Shown one piece after another: positions 1-6,786 of a stretch of DNA of 6,786 nucleotides; position 1 is the first letter of the stretch; every line of letters starts with the position of its first letter. Below the pieces are notes generated by a model that saw nothing but the letters and a program-made list of their open reading frames with translations, made no database searches and had not been told where the DNA came from. This DNA is from Candidatus Cloacimonadota bacterium. Lineage in GTDB: Bacteria; Cloacimonadota; Cloacimonadia; Cloacimonadales; TCS61. Both the position numbers and the translations under genes were made by a program. The stretch lies in the NCBI GenBank assembly GCA_003647825.1, contig QMNP01000087.1, positions 1 through 6,786 on the forward strand, given 5' to 3'.

Positions 1-1
1 A

Positions 2-1174
2 TTTGCTGTCGTAACCATGTTTTCCACAGTTTATGGTCTTAAGCAGCTTATCTCACAAAAAATGGAAAAAATGGGTTGGAATAATTCTCTCATTATTTAT
101 CCTTCTACCGGTAATGAAAAATCTAAATCCAAACGTCGCAAATTTCGATTTAGATATATAAACCGAGAAGCCAAACCACTAATGTTAGATGATTATCAAA
201 TGCTGAAAAGTGAAGTTGACTCAAAGTCGATTTATGGTTATATAAATTCATGGCAGCGTTTCTTACATAAAGATAATGAAGAGTGGTTACGCTTAAATGC
301 TACAAATAATGAGTTCTTTAAGAATAAAACATATATTCTTAAAGACGGTAGATATTTCAATGCCTTTGAAGAAGCAAATGCTTTGAAGGTTTGTGTGATT
401 GGATATTATTTTGCTGAAGAATATTACAAGGGCGTCAATCCATTAGGAAAATACATAACTGTTGGTCAAAGCCGTTATAAAATTATCGGTGTATTGGATA
501 AGGACGAATTGAATAAAACAGGTATGGATTTTAATTCCTGGGAACGAAAGCACGATCTTAGAGCCGTTTATATTCCACTTTCTACCGGAGCTAAATACTT
601 GCGTGCCGATAATGCGATAGATTATATTTACGTTCAATCTCATGACAGCAGTTCATTCTGGACACTCAAGACCAAAGTAACGCAATTATTGCTGGCTAAG
701 CATAAAATGGCACATGATTTCTCTTTCAACGATGTAGGAGCCATGATGTACCAGATCACTAATGAAATTGGCGAAATGATGAAAAAATGGAATATCATGC
801 TATCGGCAATTGCTTCCATTTCTTTAATTGTGGGTGGGATTGGACTTTTTAGTACATTATTAATATCAATTAATGAAAGAATGACTGAAATTGGCATAAG
901 GAAAAGCATTGGAGCTAAAGACAACGATATTTTTTCTTTGTTCATTATTGAATCAATTGTACTGTCATTGTTGGGTGCTTTTGCTGGAATTGGACTTTCT
1001 GTAATGCTGATTTCAATTGCTGCAAAGCAGATAGATTTCAATTTTCCTATACCTTGGGAAGGAGTTTTGCTGGGAATCAGTTTTTCTCTTGTTATTGGTT
1101 TGCTTTCCGGTTTATATCCTGCAATTAAAGCATCCAGAATTGATCCGATTAAAGCAATTTATTATTTTGAATAA
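2..1174 (+). CDS. MacB/FtsX-family ABC transporter permease, 3' part (5' end outside window)
   Basis: This is the inner-membrane permease subunit of a MacB-like ABC exporter; such proteins couple ATP hydrolysis by a separate or fused ATPase to work in the periplasm, for example substrate extrusion or lipoprotein handling. The frame is open back to the window edge, and the first residues (FAVVTMFSTVYG) look like the end of the first membrane helix, so the ATG at 17 is internal and roughly 20-40 residues are missing. Numbering from base 2, residues ~15-260 form the periplasmic (MacB core) domain, with the typical VCVIG...NPLGKYI...YKIIGVL segment at ~130-165. The FtsX domain follows, with three membrane helices at ~264-289, 310-340 and 352-375, the loop ERMTEIGIRKSIGAKDNDI after the first of these, and the family-typical end YPAIKASRIDPIKAI. 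No ATPase domain is visible. The substrate cannot be told from the sequence. A basic stretch at residues 40-55 is unusual. Family assignment is firm; the specific role is unknown. Confidence 0.9.
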   Translation, partial: FAVVTMFSTVYGLKQLISQKMEKMGWNNSLIIYPSTGNEKSKSKRRKFRFRYINREAKPLMLDDYQMLKSEVDSKSIYGYINSWQRFLHKDNEEWLRLNATNNEFFKNKTYILKDGRYFNAFEEANALKVCVIGYYFAEEYYKGVNPLGKYITVGQSRYKIIGVLDKDELNKTGMDFNSWERKHDLRAVYIPLSTGAKYLRADNAIDYIYVQSHDSSSFWTLKTKVTQLLLAKHKMAHDFSFNDVGAMMYQITNEIGEMMKKWNIMLSAIASISLIVGGIGLFSTLLISINERMTEIGIRKSIGAKDNDIFSLFIIESIVLSLLGAFAGIGLSVMLISIAAKQIDFNFPIPWEGVLLGISFSLVIGLLSGLYPAIKASRIDPIKAIYYFE

Positions 1175-1190
1175 AATACTTATTCAGAAT
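1164..1190. terminator. AT-rich hairpin over two convergent stop codons, possible bidirectional terminator
   Basis: An 11-base-pair inverted repeat (ATTTTGAATAA at 1164-1174, TTATTCAGAAT at 1180-1190) encloses a 5-base loop, AATAC. One pair, 1167/1187, is a U-G wobble in plus-strand RNA and an A-C mismatch in minus-strand RNA. The left arm ends in the TAA of the permease gene and the right arm begins with the TAA (read on the minus strand) of the GGDEF gene. No clean U-tract follows on either strand, so intrinsic termination is an inference from position; it may only be an RNA 3'-end-stabilising hairpin or chance in AT-rich DNA. Confidence 0.35.
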
Positions 1191-2109
1191 CCACTGAATT
1201 AATGTCATTTTTGAAAAACAATTCAGAAGAATAATCCCTGGTATCTTTTTCGAATTCTCCAACTACAACGCAGTTCTTACCTTTTCTTTTGCCACGGTAT
1301 AAAGCACGATCAGCTATTTTTATGCAATTATCTATGATCATTTTTCTATCATAAACAGCTACGCCAAACGTTATAGTTACAGGTATTTTATTTTTACTGA
1401 AAAGATATGGAGTCATAGATATGTTGTTCTGTATTTTATCTGCCAGTGCTTTACCACCTTCCAGATCTGTATCTGGTAAAAGCAGAAGAAATTCTTCACC
1501 ACCCCAGCGGCCAACAATATCCTGTTTACGCACAAGAGATTTCATCTGAACTGCAATTGATTTTAGTACAAAATCTCCGCCATCATGTCCATATTTGTCA
1601 TTGATCAATTTAAAATCATCTACATCCGCCATCAATAGAACAAATGGTTTTCCATTCCTGTCAAAACGCTGTTGTTCATATTCTATCTTGGCCAGCATAT
1701 CTCTACGATTAGATAAGTTAGTAAGTGGATCTGTTGTAGCCAGTTTCCTTAGCTGAGAATTAGCTTTATTCAGTTCTTCATTTACTTTTTCCAGCTTACG
1801 GTTAGATTTATTTGCCATTCGAATCTGATAAAGTACGATACTTATAAATATAACAAATAAAATAAAAATGATAATATAATATCGCATAATAATCTTTTGT
1901 CGAGAAAGCAATAATTTATCATGGGCCAATTCAAGCTCATAAATTTCTTTATTATTTCGATATTCTTCTATAAGATCTTGCTTCATTTGCGCTAGATCTT
2001 TCAGAACTGATGAAGATAGTTTTTCAATATACTCATCGTCTTTTGTTTCCTCACAAAAGAACGACGTCAATGATAAAACAAGCAGCATACAGATTATCAG
2101 ATATTTCAT
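1180..2109 (-). CDS. Membrane-anchored GGDEF diguanylate cyclase with minimal periplasmic segment
   Basis: Predicted diguanylate cyclase, joining two GTP into the second messenger cyclic di-GMP on the cytoplasmic face of the inner membrane. Residues 1-18 form a hydrophobic signal peptide or anchor ending at Cys19; the preceding SFF does not fit a standard lipobox. Residues ~20-76 are charged and probably helical, a short periplasmic stalk. Residues ~77-95 are a membrane helix, and ~98-123 look like a coiled-coil linker. The GGDEF domain spans ~124-284: the DPLTNLSNRR start, ADVDDFKLIND with metal-binding Asp162, Asn170 and Asp179 for guanine binding, and the intact signature GGEEF at 203-207. 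RKQD at 194-197, five residues before the signature, is an intact product-inhibition I-site. All key residues are present, so it should be active. No PAS, GAF, Cache, TPR or EAL domain is seen. It is the last gene of the minus-strand run, 25 bases after the aminotransferase. The start is supported by AAGG at 2120-2123, 10 bases before the ATG. Confidence 0.93.
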   Translation of the reverse strand: MKYLIICMLLVLSLTSFFCEETKDDEYIEKLSSSVLKDLAQMKQDLIEEYRNNKEIYELELAHDKLLLSRQKIIMRYYIIIFILFVIFISIVLYQIRMANKSNRKLEKVNEELNKANSQLRKLATTDPLTNLSNRRDMLAKIEYEQQRFDRNGKPFVLLMADVDDFKLINDKYGHDGGDFVLKSIAVQMKSLVRKQDIVGRWGGEEFLLLLPDTDLEGGKALADKIQNNISMTPYLFSKNKIPVTITFGVAVYDRKMIIDNCIKIADRALYRGKRKGKNCVVVGEFEKDTRDYSSELFFKNDINSVDSE

Positions 2110-2119
2110 ATAACACTTA

Positions 2120-2123
2120 CCTT
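2120..2123 (-). promoter_or_regulatory. Ribosome binding site of the GGDEF gene
   Basis: AAGG on the minus strand, 10 bases before the ATG at 2109 and within the 25-base gap after the aminotransferase stop. It supports this start, which also places the signal-like hydrophobic stretch right at the N terminus. No promoter-like sequence fits in so short a gap, so translation from the upstream genes' transcript is likely. Confidence 0.5.
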
Positions 2124-2134
2124 ATTTCTTACAA

Positions 2135-3262
2135 TCAAAGAATGATTTCTTTTTGAAATTTAGCAAGTATAATTATACTTTTTGATAATTTATCGCTTTC
2201 GATTCCATAATTAATTCGTACAAATCCTTTGCCATTAGAGCCAAAAGCAGAGCCGGGAATTACAATAACACCCATTTTACTTAAAGCTTCTGCCACCTTC
2301 CAATCATCACCATTAACTTTAACAAATAAATATGGGGAAGAGGAGTTCAGCAAAAATTCAATATTTGCATTACTAAGGTAATCAATAGCAAATTTTCGAT
2401 TTTCTGCCAATTTAATCCTGATCTCTTCTTTAGCCTGCATTCCTTCTATAGAAAGAGCTTCTAAAGCAAGAAACTGCGATATAACAGGTGCGCAAGTACA
2501 GATGTATTGATGAGTTTTAATAATCGGTGCGATCAATTCTGATTTTTGTGAAATAGCCCAGCCGATCCTCCAGCCAGACATACAATGAGATTTTGATAAA
2601 CTGGAAATTATAATTGTATCAAGATCAGTATCCAAAAAGGAACGAGAACGTTCATCCAAAAAAAGTTCTCTATATACTTCATCCACAATAATGAGAATTT
2701 TGTTTTTCCTGCAAATATCAATTATTAAATCAATTTCATGATCATTAAGCGCAATTCCCAATGGATTAGAAGGATTACATAAGATCATTGCTTTTGTTTT
2801 ATCTGTTATTGCAATTCGAAGAGAATTTTCATTTAATGCAAATTCATTTTGCGGATCTAAAGAAAAAGAAGAAACTTTTGCACCCAGCATTTCTACAATT
2901 GTTTTATATGCTAGAAAAGTGGGATTTGCAATGAGAACTTCATCACCTTTATTTATGTATGAGAAAAGTGCTGCAAAAAGAGCTTCTTCAGCTCCAGCAG
3001 TTATACAGACATTGTCATTAAATTCACATTGATAATAATCGCAGATCGCTTTGCGAAGTTCAATAAGTCCGGCATTTGTAGAATAGCCAATATTTTTGAA
3101 ATTAATAATTTCTGCAGCTTTTTGTTTCAGGAATTCCGGTAAAGGAAACTGGATTTCACCAAGACCAAGATTAATGGCATCAGCAGGTGCTGAATCAACC
3201 AGTTGTCGAATTGCAGATTTTTTCACAAACTTCATGTGATCTGCAACTCTGATTTCTTTCAT
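2135..3262 (-). CDS. Class I PLP-dependent aminotransferase, probable N-succinyldiaminopimelate aminotransferase (DapC role)
   Basis: Fold-type I, class I/II aminotransferase using pyridoxal phosphate; 375 residues, a normal full length. Visible landmarks are: NLGLGE at 31-36; AGAEEAL at 89-95 (cofactor phosphate region); NPSNPLG at 163-169 with Asn166; DEVY at 194-197, where Asp194 pairs with the pyridine nitrogen and Tyr197 with its hydroxyl; SLSKSHCMSGWRIGW at 221-235 with Schiff-base Lys224 and phosphate-binding Arg232; and GFVRINYG at 346-353 with Arg349, the substrate carboxylate anchor. It is soluble and cytoplasmic. Sequence alone cannot fix the substrate in this family (aspartate, alanine, aromatic or succinyl-diaminopimelate). 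The gene starts 11 bases after dapD, whose product makes N-succinyl-2-amino-6-oxopimelate, the DapC substrate, so that role is the best inference. An aspartate or alanine aminotransferase is the main alternative. Met10 (3233-3235) is a possible later start, but no ribosome binding site precedes it. Confidence 0.9.
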   Translation of the reverse strand: MKEIRVADHMKFVKKSAIRQLVDSAPADAINLGLGEIQFPLPEFLKQKAAEIINFKNIGYSTNAGLIELRKAICDYYQCEFNDNVCITAGAEEALFAALFSYINKGDEVLIANPTFLAYKTIVEMLGAKVSSFSLDPQNEFALNENSLRIAITDKTKAMILCNPSNPLGIALNDHEIDLIIDICRKNKILIIVDEVYRELFLDERSRSFLDTDLDTIIISSLSKSHCMSGWRIGWAISQKSELIAPIIKTHQYICTCAPVISQFLALEALSIEGMQAKEEIRIKLAENRKFAIDYLSNANIEFLLNSSSPYLFVKVNGDDWKVAEALSKMGVIVIPGSAFGSNGKGFVRINYGIESDKLSKSIIILAKFQKEIIL

Positions 3263-3273
3263 GTTATCTTTTC

Positions 3274-4065
3274 TTACCTCAATTCTTCTTCCATGGAAAC
3301 TGAAGTTTCACTGTGCTCATCTCGATATTTGATAATAATAGGACAATATATCGAAAAATCTTTATTGGAGTTAAGCGGTCGTGAACCGGAAACAACAACT
3401 GAATTTTCCGGAATGAAAACGGGTTTTCCTATTTCCTTTTCTAAATAGCAATTATTCACTGCATCGAATACAGGAGTTCCTGCCGTAATTATAACGCCGG
3501 CAGCAATAATGCTTCTTCTGCCAATAATTACTCCTTCGTAGATCCCGCAGTTTCCACCGATGAACACATTATCTTCGATGATCACCGGATTTGCTCCAAT
3601 CGGCTCCAACACACCACCAATTTGTGAAGCTGCGCTTATATGCACGTTCTTTCCGATCTGAGCGCAGGTACCTACCAGAGCATGAGAATCGATCATGGAG
3701 CCTCCATCTACAAAAGCTCCCACATTTACATACATTGGTGGCATCATGATCACATTATCCGCTATATAAGCACCATCTCGCACAGCAGATCCCCTGGGAA
3801 CGAGTCGTAATGTTTTTCTGGAAGTTAAATCTTGAACAGGAAATGTATCTTTATCTAAGTAAGAATCCATTTGAACGATCTTTCCCATGCGAAAACCTGC
3901 TAAAATCCCTTTTTTCACCCAGCTGTTTGTTACCCATTTTCCATTTATTTTTTCGGCAGCTCGAATTTTTCCTGAATTTAACTTAACTTTAAATTCATCA
4001 AATAACTTTCGGTCATTATTATTGAATACTTGTTTGTTATATAGTTCCAATATCTTGTCTCTCAT
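3274..4065 (-). CDS. dapD: 2,3,4,5-tetrahydropyridine-2,6-dicarboxylate N-succinyltransferase
   Basis: DapD transfers succinyl from succinyl-CoA to tetrahydrodipicolinate, giving N-succinyl-2-amino-6-oxopimelate in the succinylase branch of lysine and meso-diaminopimelate synthesis; the family acts as a cytoplasmic trimer. At 263 residues it is close to the E. coli protein (274). The N-terminal helical domain carries RAAEKINGKWVTNSWVKKGIL at 35-55. Residues ~95-225 form the left-handed beta-helix of hexapeptide repeats, with the hallmark VGTCAQIGKNVH at 131-142, IGGVLEP at 149-155 and VIIEDNVFIGGN at 161-172. The C-terminal part has SVVVSGSRP at 222-230 and SIYCPIIIK at 238-246. Asp126 aligns with E. 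coli Asp141, held to be catalytic; the place of E. coli Glu189 is Gly174 here, with Glu177 three residues on. GNCGIYEG is, from memory, typical of a non-proteobacterial subgroup. The gene follows uvrA by 18 bases. The start is fixed by AAGGG, seven bases before the ATG. Confidence 0.96.
   Translation of the reverse strand: MRDKILELYNKQVFNNNDRKLFDEFKVKLNSGKIRAAEKINGKWVTNSWVKKGILAGFRMGKIVQMDSYLDKDTFPVQDLTSRKTLRLVPRGSAVRDGAYIADNVIMMPPMYVNVGAFVDGGSMIDSHALVGTCAQIGKNVHISAASQIGGVLEPIGANPVIIEDNVFIGGNCGIYEGVIIGRRSIIAAGVIITAGTPVFDAVNNCYLEKEIGKPVFIPENSVVVSGSRPLNSNKDFSIYCPIIIKYRDEHSETSVSMEEELR
3277..3280 (-). promoter_or_regulatory. Probable aminotransferase ribosome binding site inside the end of dapD
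   Basis: GAGG on the minus strand lies in the last two sense codons of dapD, directly before its TAA stop (3274-3276). It is 14 bases from the aminotransferase ATG, longer than usual. Ribosomes finishing dapD would sit over the site, so translational coupling is plausible. The purine-rich AAGAAAAGA between the site and the start could contribute. Confidence 0.4.
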
Positions 4066-4072
4066 AGTTTTA

Positions 4073-4077
4073 CCCTT
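4073..4077 (-). promoter_or_regulatory. Ribosome binding site of dapD
   Basis: AAGGG on the minus strand with a 7-base spacer (TAAAACT) to the ATG at 4065, in the 18-base gap after the uvrA stop (TAG, 4084-4086). It is the clearest ribosome binding site in the window and decides the dapD start. Confidence 0.65.
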
Positions 4078-4083
4078 ATCAAT

Positions 4084-6786
4084 CTAACACTTATTATCTG
4101 TTTTCTGCAAATGAGTTTTAAGGAATTCACCTGTGTAACTTTCAGGATTCTCAGCAATTTCCTCAGGAGTTCCCAGAGCTACAATTTGGCCGCCTTCATC
4201 TCCACCTTCCGGCCCAAGATCTATAATATGATCTGCACATTTGATCACATCAAGATTATGCTCGATAACTACAATTGTATTTCCCATGGAAACCAGTCTC
4301 TGCAGCACTTTTAAAAGTTTTTTAATATCATCGAAATGTAATCCGGTAGTTGGTTCATCTAAAATGTAAAGAGTCTGGCCGGTGCTGGTTTTGCTCAATT
4401 CACGAGATAACTTTATTCGTTGTGCTTCTCCACCGGAAAGTGTTGTAGAAGCCTGGCCGAGTTTAATGTATTCTAAACCAACTTCTTTTAAAGTCTGCAA
4501 TTTCTTTTTTATAGCTGGAACATTTTCAAAAATATCAAAAGCTTCCTGAACATCCATATCCAGAATTTCAGAAATATTCTTACCCTTAAATTTTACTGCA
4601 AGAGTTTCTTTGTTATATCTTTTACCTTTGCAGGTTTCACAAGTTACAAAAATATCAGGCAGAAAGTGCATCTCGATCTGCTTAACACCAGCACCACCGC
4701 AAGATTCGCAGCGTCCACCTTTTACATTGAAACTGAATCTACCCGGTTTATAACCACGCAGTTTAGAGGCGGGAAGCTGAGAAAATAAATTTCTGATAGG
4801 ATCAAATAACTTAATGTAAGTTGCAGGATTGGAACGGGGTGTTCTGCCAATAGGCTGCTGATCGATGTTTATAACTTTATCGAAATGCTCAAAACCAATT
4901 ATCTGGGAATGTTTACCAATTTTCGGATTCGCTCTGTTAAGCTCTTTAGCCATTGCAGGATAAAGAATCTGGTTTATTAATGAACTCTTGCCTGAACCCG
5001 AAACACCTGTAACACAAGTAAACAATCCTACCGGGATTTCCACATCAATATTCTGCAGATTATTTTGAGCTGCACCTTTTATTTCTAATATTCGCAGATC
5101 TGGCCTTAATCTTGATATTGGCAGTTCTATGCATTCTTTTCCTGAAAGGTATTTTCCTGTAAGTGAATTTTTTGATTTTAAAATCTGTTTTGCAGTTCCC
5201 TGAAAGATGATCTCACCACCATAAATTCCAGCTTTAGGCCCGAAATCAAGGATCTGATCTGCTGTTCTTATCATTTCCTCATCATGTTCCACCACGATAA
5301 CAGTGTTGCCCAGATCACGTAAATGGATGAGCATATTGATGAGTTTTCTATTATCCCTTTGATGCAAGCCAATGCTGGGTTCATCCAGAATATACATCAC
5401 ACCAACTAAACTGCTGCCTATCTGACTTGCTAATCGAATTCTTTGAGATTCTCCACCTGATAAGGTGGGAGCTCTTCTATCAAGGTTCAGGTAATGCAAA
5501 CCTACATTTACTAAAAATGAGAGCCTGGCATTAATTTCCTTTAAAACTTCTTCTGCAATTATTTTATCGTTTCCGGTTAATTTTATATTATTAAAGAAGT
5601 CAATAGCTTGCGTAATCGACATAGATGTGATCTCATTAATAGTTTTATTGTTTATCTTCACCGCAAGGCTTTCCGGTCTCAATTTTTTCCCGTCGCAGGC
5701 AGGACACGGCTTATTACCTATATACTGCATATAATATCGACGCATGTATTCAGATGATGTATCACTCATTCTACGTTTAAGAGTATGGATAACCCCATCA
5801 AATTTGGAATAAAACGTTCCATTACCGCTCAGAGAACTCCATTCAAACTTTATACGTTTACCTTTTGAACCATATAAAAGCAGATTTTGAATATGTTCAG
5901 GAAGTTCATTCCAGGGAGTTTTCAAGGAGAAATTAAATTCTCTGGCAATTGCCAATAGTTTCTTCAACTGCCAGCCGGTTTTCTTTTTTTGCAATTCACC
6001 CCAGGGAACAACAGCACCTTGCATGATCGAAAGCTTTTTATCTCGCACGATCAAATCAGGATCAAATTCCATGGTAGTGCCTAATCCATTACAGTTTTTG
6101 CACATGCCAATGGGACTGTTAAAGGAAAAATGCTGTGGAGTTAACTCCGGATATCCAATGCTGCAGCGTGAACAGGAATTTGCTTCAGACAGATTTTCAG
6201 TTCTTTTTTCATCTACAAAATCAATTTTTATAAAACCATCTGTAAGACGAAGAGCAGTTTCTATGGAATCGAATAATCTACTTCGAATTCCGTCTTTTAG
6301 AACCAAACGATCAACAACAATATCTATGGAATGTTTGCTTTTCTTATCTAATTTAATATCTTCTGCCAGATCTCGCATTACTCCATTAATTTTAACTCTT
6401 ACAAAGCCTTCGTTACGAGCTTCTTCCAGTTCTTCCTTATGTTCACCTTTTCGGTTTTGCACGATTGGGGCTAATATCTGAATCCTGGTTTTATCGGGAT
6501 TCTCCAGGATGTGATCTACCAGCTGATCGGCAGATTGCGAACCAACCGGATCTCCGCAATTGTAACAAAACTGTTTTCCGATTCTGGCATAAAGAACCCG
6601 TAGGTAATCATATATTTCGGTAACCGTTCCAACAGTAGAACGTGGATTCTTGCTGGCAGCTTTCTGCTCAATAGAAATAGCTGGTGAAAGACCTTCGATA
6701 TAGTCTATTTTCGGTTTTTCCATCTGCCCTAAAAACTGTCGGGCATAGGCAGAAAGAGATTCTACATAACGGCGCTGACCTTCTGC
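4084..6786 (-). CDS. uvrA: UvrABC excinuclease subunit A (5' end outside window)
   Basis: UvrA is the damage-sensing ATPase of nucleotide excision repair; as a dimer it scans DNA and loads UvrB, after which UvrC cuts. The frame is open to the window edge: the last 63 bases encode AEGQRRYVESLSAYARQFLGQ, canonical UvrA, so the ATG at 6723 is internal and about 46 N-terminal residues, including the first Walker A, are missing. Of 900 visible residues (1 at base 6786), GLSPAISIEQK and NPRSTVGTVTEIYDYLR lie at ~32-62 and the UvrB-binding/insertion region follows. Zinc modules have cysteines at 205, 208, 229, 232 and, for the DNA-contacting C-terminal one, 693, 696, 716, 719. Extra CxxC pairs sit at 74/77 and 361/364. 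Half one ends with signature LSGGESQRIR (442) and Walker B MYILDEPSIGLHQRD (464). Half two has Walker A GVSGSGKS (594-601), signature LSGGEAQRIK (783) and Walker B LYILDEPTTGLHF (806). All expected motifs are intact. It is the first visible gene of the minus-strand run. Confidence 0.98.
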   Translation of the reverse strand, partial: AEGQRRYVESLSAYARQFLGQMEKPKIDYIEGLSPAISIEQKAASKNPRSTVGTVTEIYDYLRVLYARIGKQFCYNCGDPVGSQSADQLVDHILENPDKTRIQILAPIVQNRKGEHKEELEEARNEGFVRVKINGVMRDLAEDIKLDKKSKHSIDIVVDRLVLKDGIRSRLFDSIETALRLTDGFIKIDFVDEKRTENLSEANSCSRCSIGYPELTPQHFSFNSPIGMCKNCNGLGTTMEFDPDLIVRDKKLSIMQGAVVPWGELQKKKTGWQLKKLLAIAREFNFSLKTPWNELPEHIQNLLLYGSKGKRIKFEWSSLSGNGTFYSKFDGVIHTLKRRMSDTSSEYMRRYYMQYIGNKPCPACDGKKLRPESLAVKINNKTINEITSMSITQAIDFFNNIKLTGNDKIIAEEVLKEINARLSFLVNVGLHYLNLDRRAPTLSGGESQRIRLASQIGSSLVGVMYILDEPSIGLHQRDNRKLINMLIHLRDLGNTVIVVEHDEEMIRTADQILDFGPKAGIYGGEIIFQGTAKQILKSKNSLTGKYLSGKECIELPISRLRPDLRILEIKGAAQNNLQNIDVEIPVGLFTCVTGVSGSGKSSLINQILYPAMAKELNRANPKIGKHSQIIGFEHFDKVINIDQQPIGRTPRSNPATYIKLFDPIRNLFSQLPASKLRGYKPGRFSFNVKGGRCESCGGAGVKQIEMHFLPDIFVTCETCKGKRYNKETLAVKFKGKNISEILDMDVQEAFDIFENVPAIKKKLQTLKEVGLEYIKLGQASTTLSGGEAQRIKLSRELSKTSTGQTLYILDEPTTGLHFDDIKKLLKVLQRLVSMGNTIVVIEHNLDVIKCADHIIDLGPEGGDEGGQIVALGTPEEIAENPESYTGEFLKTHLQKTDNKC

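Noticed and set aside
443..643. Open frame of 66 codons on the minus strand, opposite the permease
   Set aside because: Antisense to confident coding sequence, no recognisable domain, no supporting context.
640..1041. Open frame of 133 codons on the minus strand, opposite the permease
   Set aside because: It lies wholly antisense to a well-supported gene and has no recognisable domain; its hydrophobic content mirrors the permease codons.
17..1174. Permease starting at the ATG at 17
   Set aside because: The frame stays open upstream, the residues around the ATG look like the end of a membrane helix, and a permease of this family needs that first helix.
2051..2055. Lipoprotein signal on the GGDEF protein (Cys19)
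   Set aside because: The residues before the cysteine are SFF, which does not match the usual small residue at -1, and a membrane helix already anchors the protein.
3203..3448. Open frame on the plus strand across the dapD/aminotransferase junction
   Set aside because: Antisense to both genes, no family resemblance; typical by-chance open frame.
3887..4314. Two short plus-strand open frames (3887-4087 and 4111-4314) opposite dapD and the end of uvrA
   Set aside because: Both are antisense to conserved coding sequence and show no domain or ribosome binding site of note.
6023..6481. Open frame of 152 codons on the plus strand, opposite uvrA
   Set aside because: The uvrA frame here encodes the conserved zinc module and insertion region; the antisense product is Ser/Arg/Leu-rich with no family features.
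4084..6723. uvrA starting at the ATG at 6723, as a short UvrA lacking the first Walker A
   Set aside because: The 21 codons upstream to the window edge encode canonical UvrA sequence (AEGQRRYVES...FLGQ) in the same frame, so the gene is cut by the window, not truncated in nature.
1..6786. A defence island, mobile element, CRISPR array, RNA gene or other new multi-gene system
   Set aside because: All coding space is taken by five recognisable families, gaps are 5-25 bases, and no direct repeats, terminal inverted repeats, integrase, tRNA or rRNA sequence were seen on either strand.

Overview
The window holds five protein-coding genes in a compact, AT-rich bacterial layout with no gaps above about 30 bases. 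Two of the genes run off the window edges. On the minus strand, in transcription order, are uvrA (5' end outside the window), dapD, a class I aminotransferase and a membrane-anchored GGDEF protein. They are separated by 18, 11 and 25 bases, so they look like one transcription unit whose promoter lies outside the window. On the plus strand is the 3' part of a MacB/FtsX-type ABC transporter permease. It converges on the GGDEF gene with 5 bases between the stop codons, and an AT-rich hairpin covers both stops.

The low GC content, tight spacing, standard code, AAGG/GAGG-type ribosome binding sites and the mix of genes (a succinylase-pathway DapD, a diguanylate cyclase, a MacB-like permease) suggest a Gram-negative-type bacterium. 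DapD resembles the variant I associate with Bacteroidetes/Chlorobi-like and related lineages. The juxtamembrane stalk of the GGDEF protein resembles sensors seen in candidate phyla such as Cloacimonadota. This placement is a low-confidence inference from remembered family resemblance, not from a search.

Functionally, UvrA recognises DNA damage in nucleotide excision repair. DapD and the adjacent aminotransferase plausibly carry out two successive steps of lysine/diaminopimelate synthesis: succinylation of tetrahydrodipicolinate, then transamination (the DapC step). The GGDEF protein probably makes cyclic di-GMP at the inner membrane. The permease belongs to a separate export or lipoprotein-handling transporter whose other parts lie upstream of the window.

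I found no mobile element, CRISPR array, RNA gene or repeat family, and nothing that supports a new multi-gene system. The points worth a second look are modest: the DapD/aminotransferase pairing, a subgroup substitution in DapD, a GGDEF protein with almost no sensor domain at the end of a housekeeping run, and the hairpin shared by two convergent stop codons.
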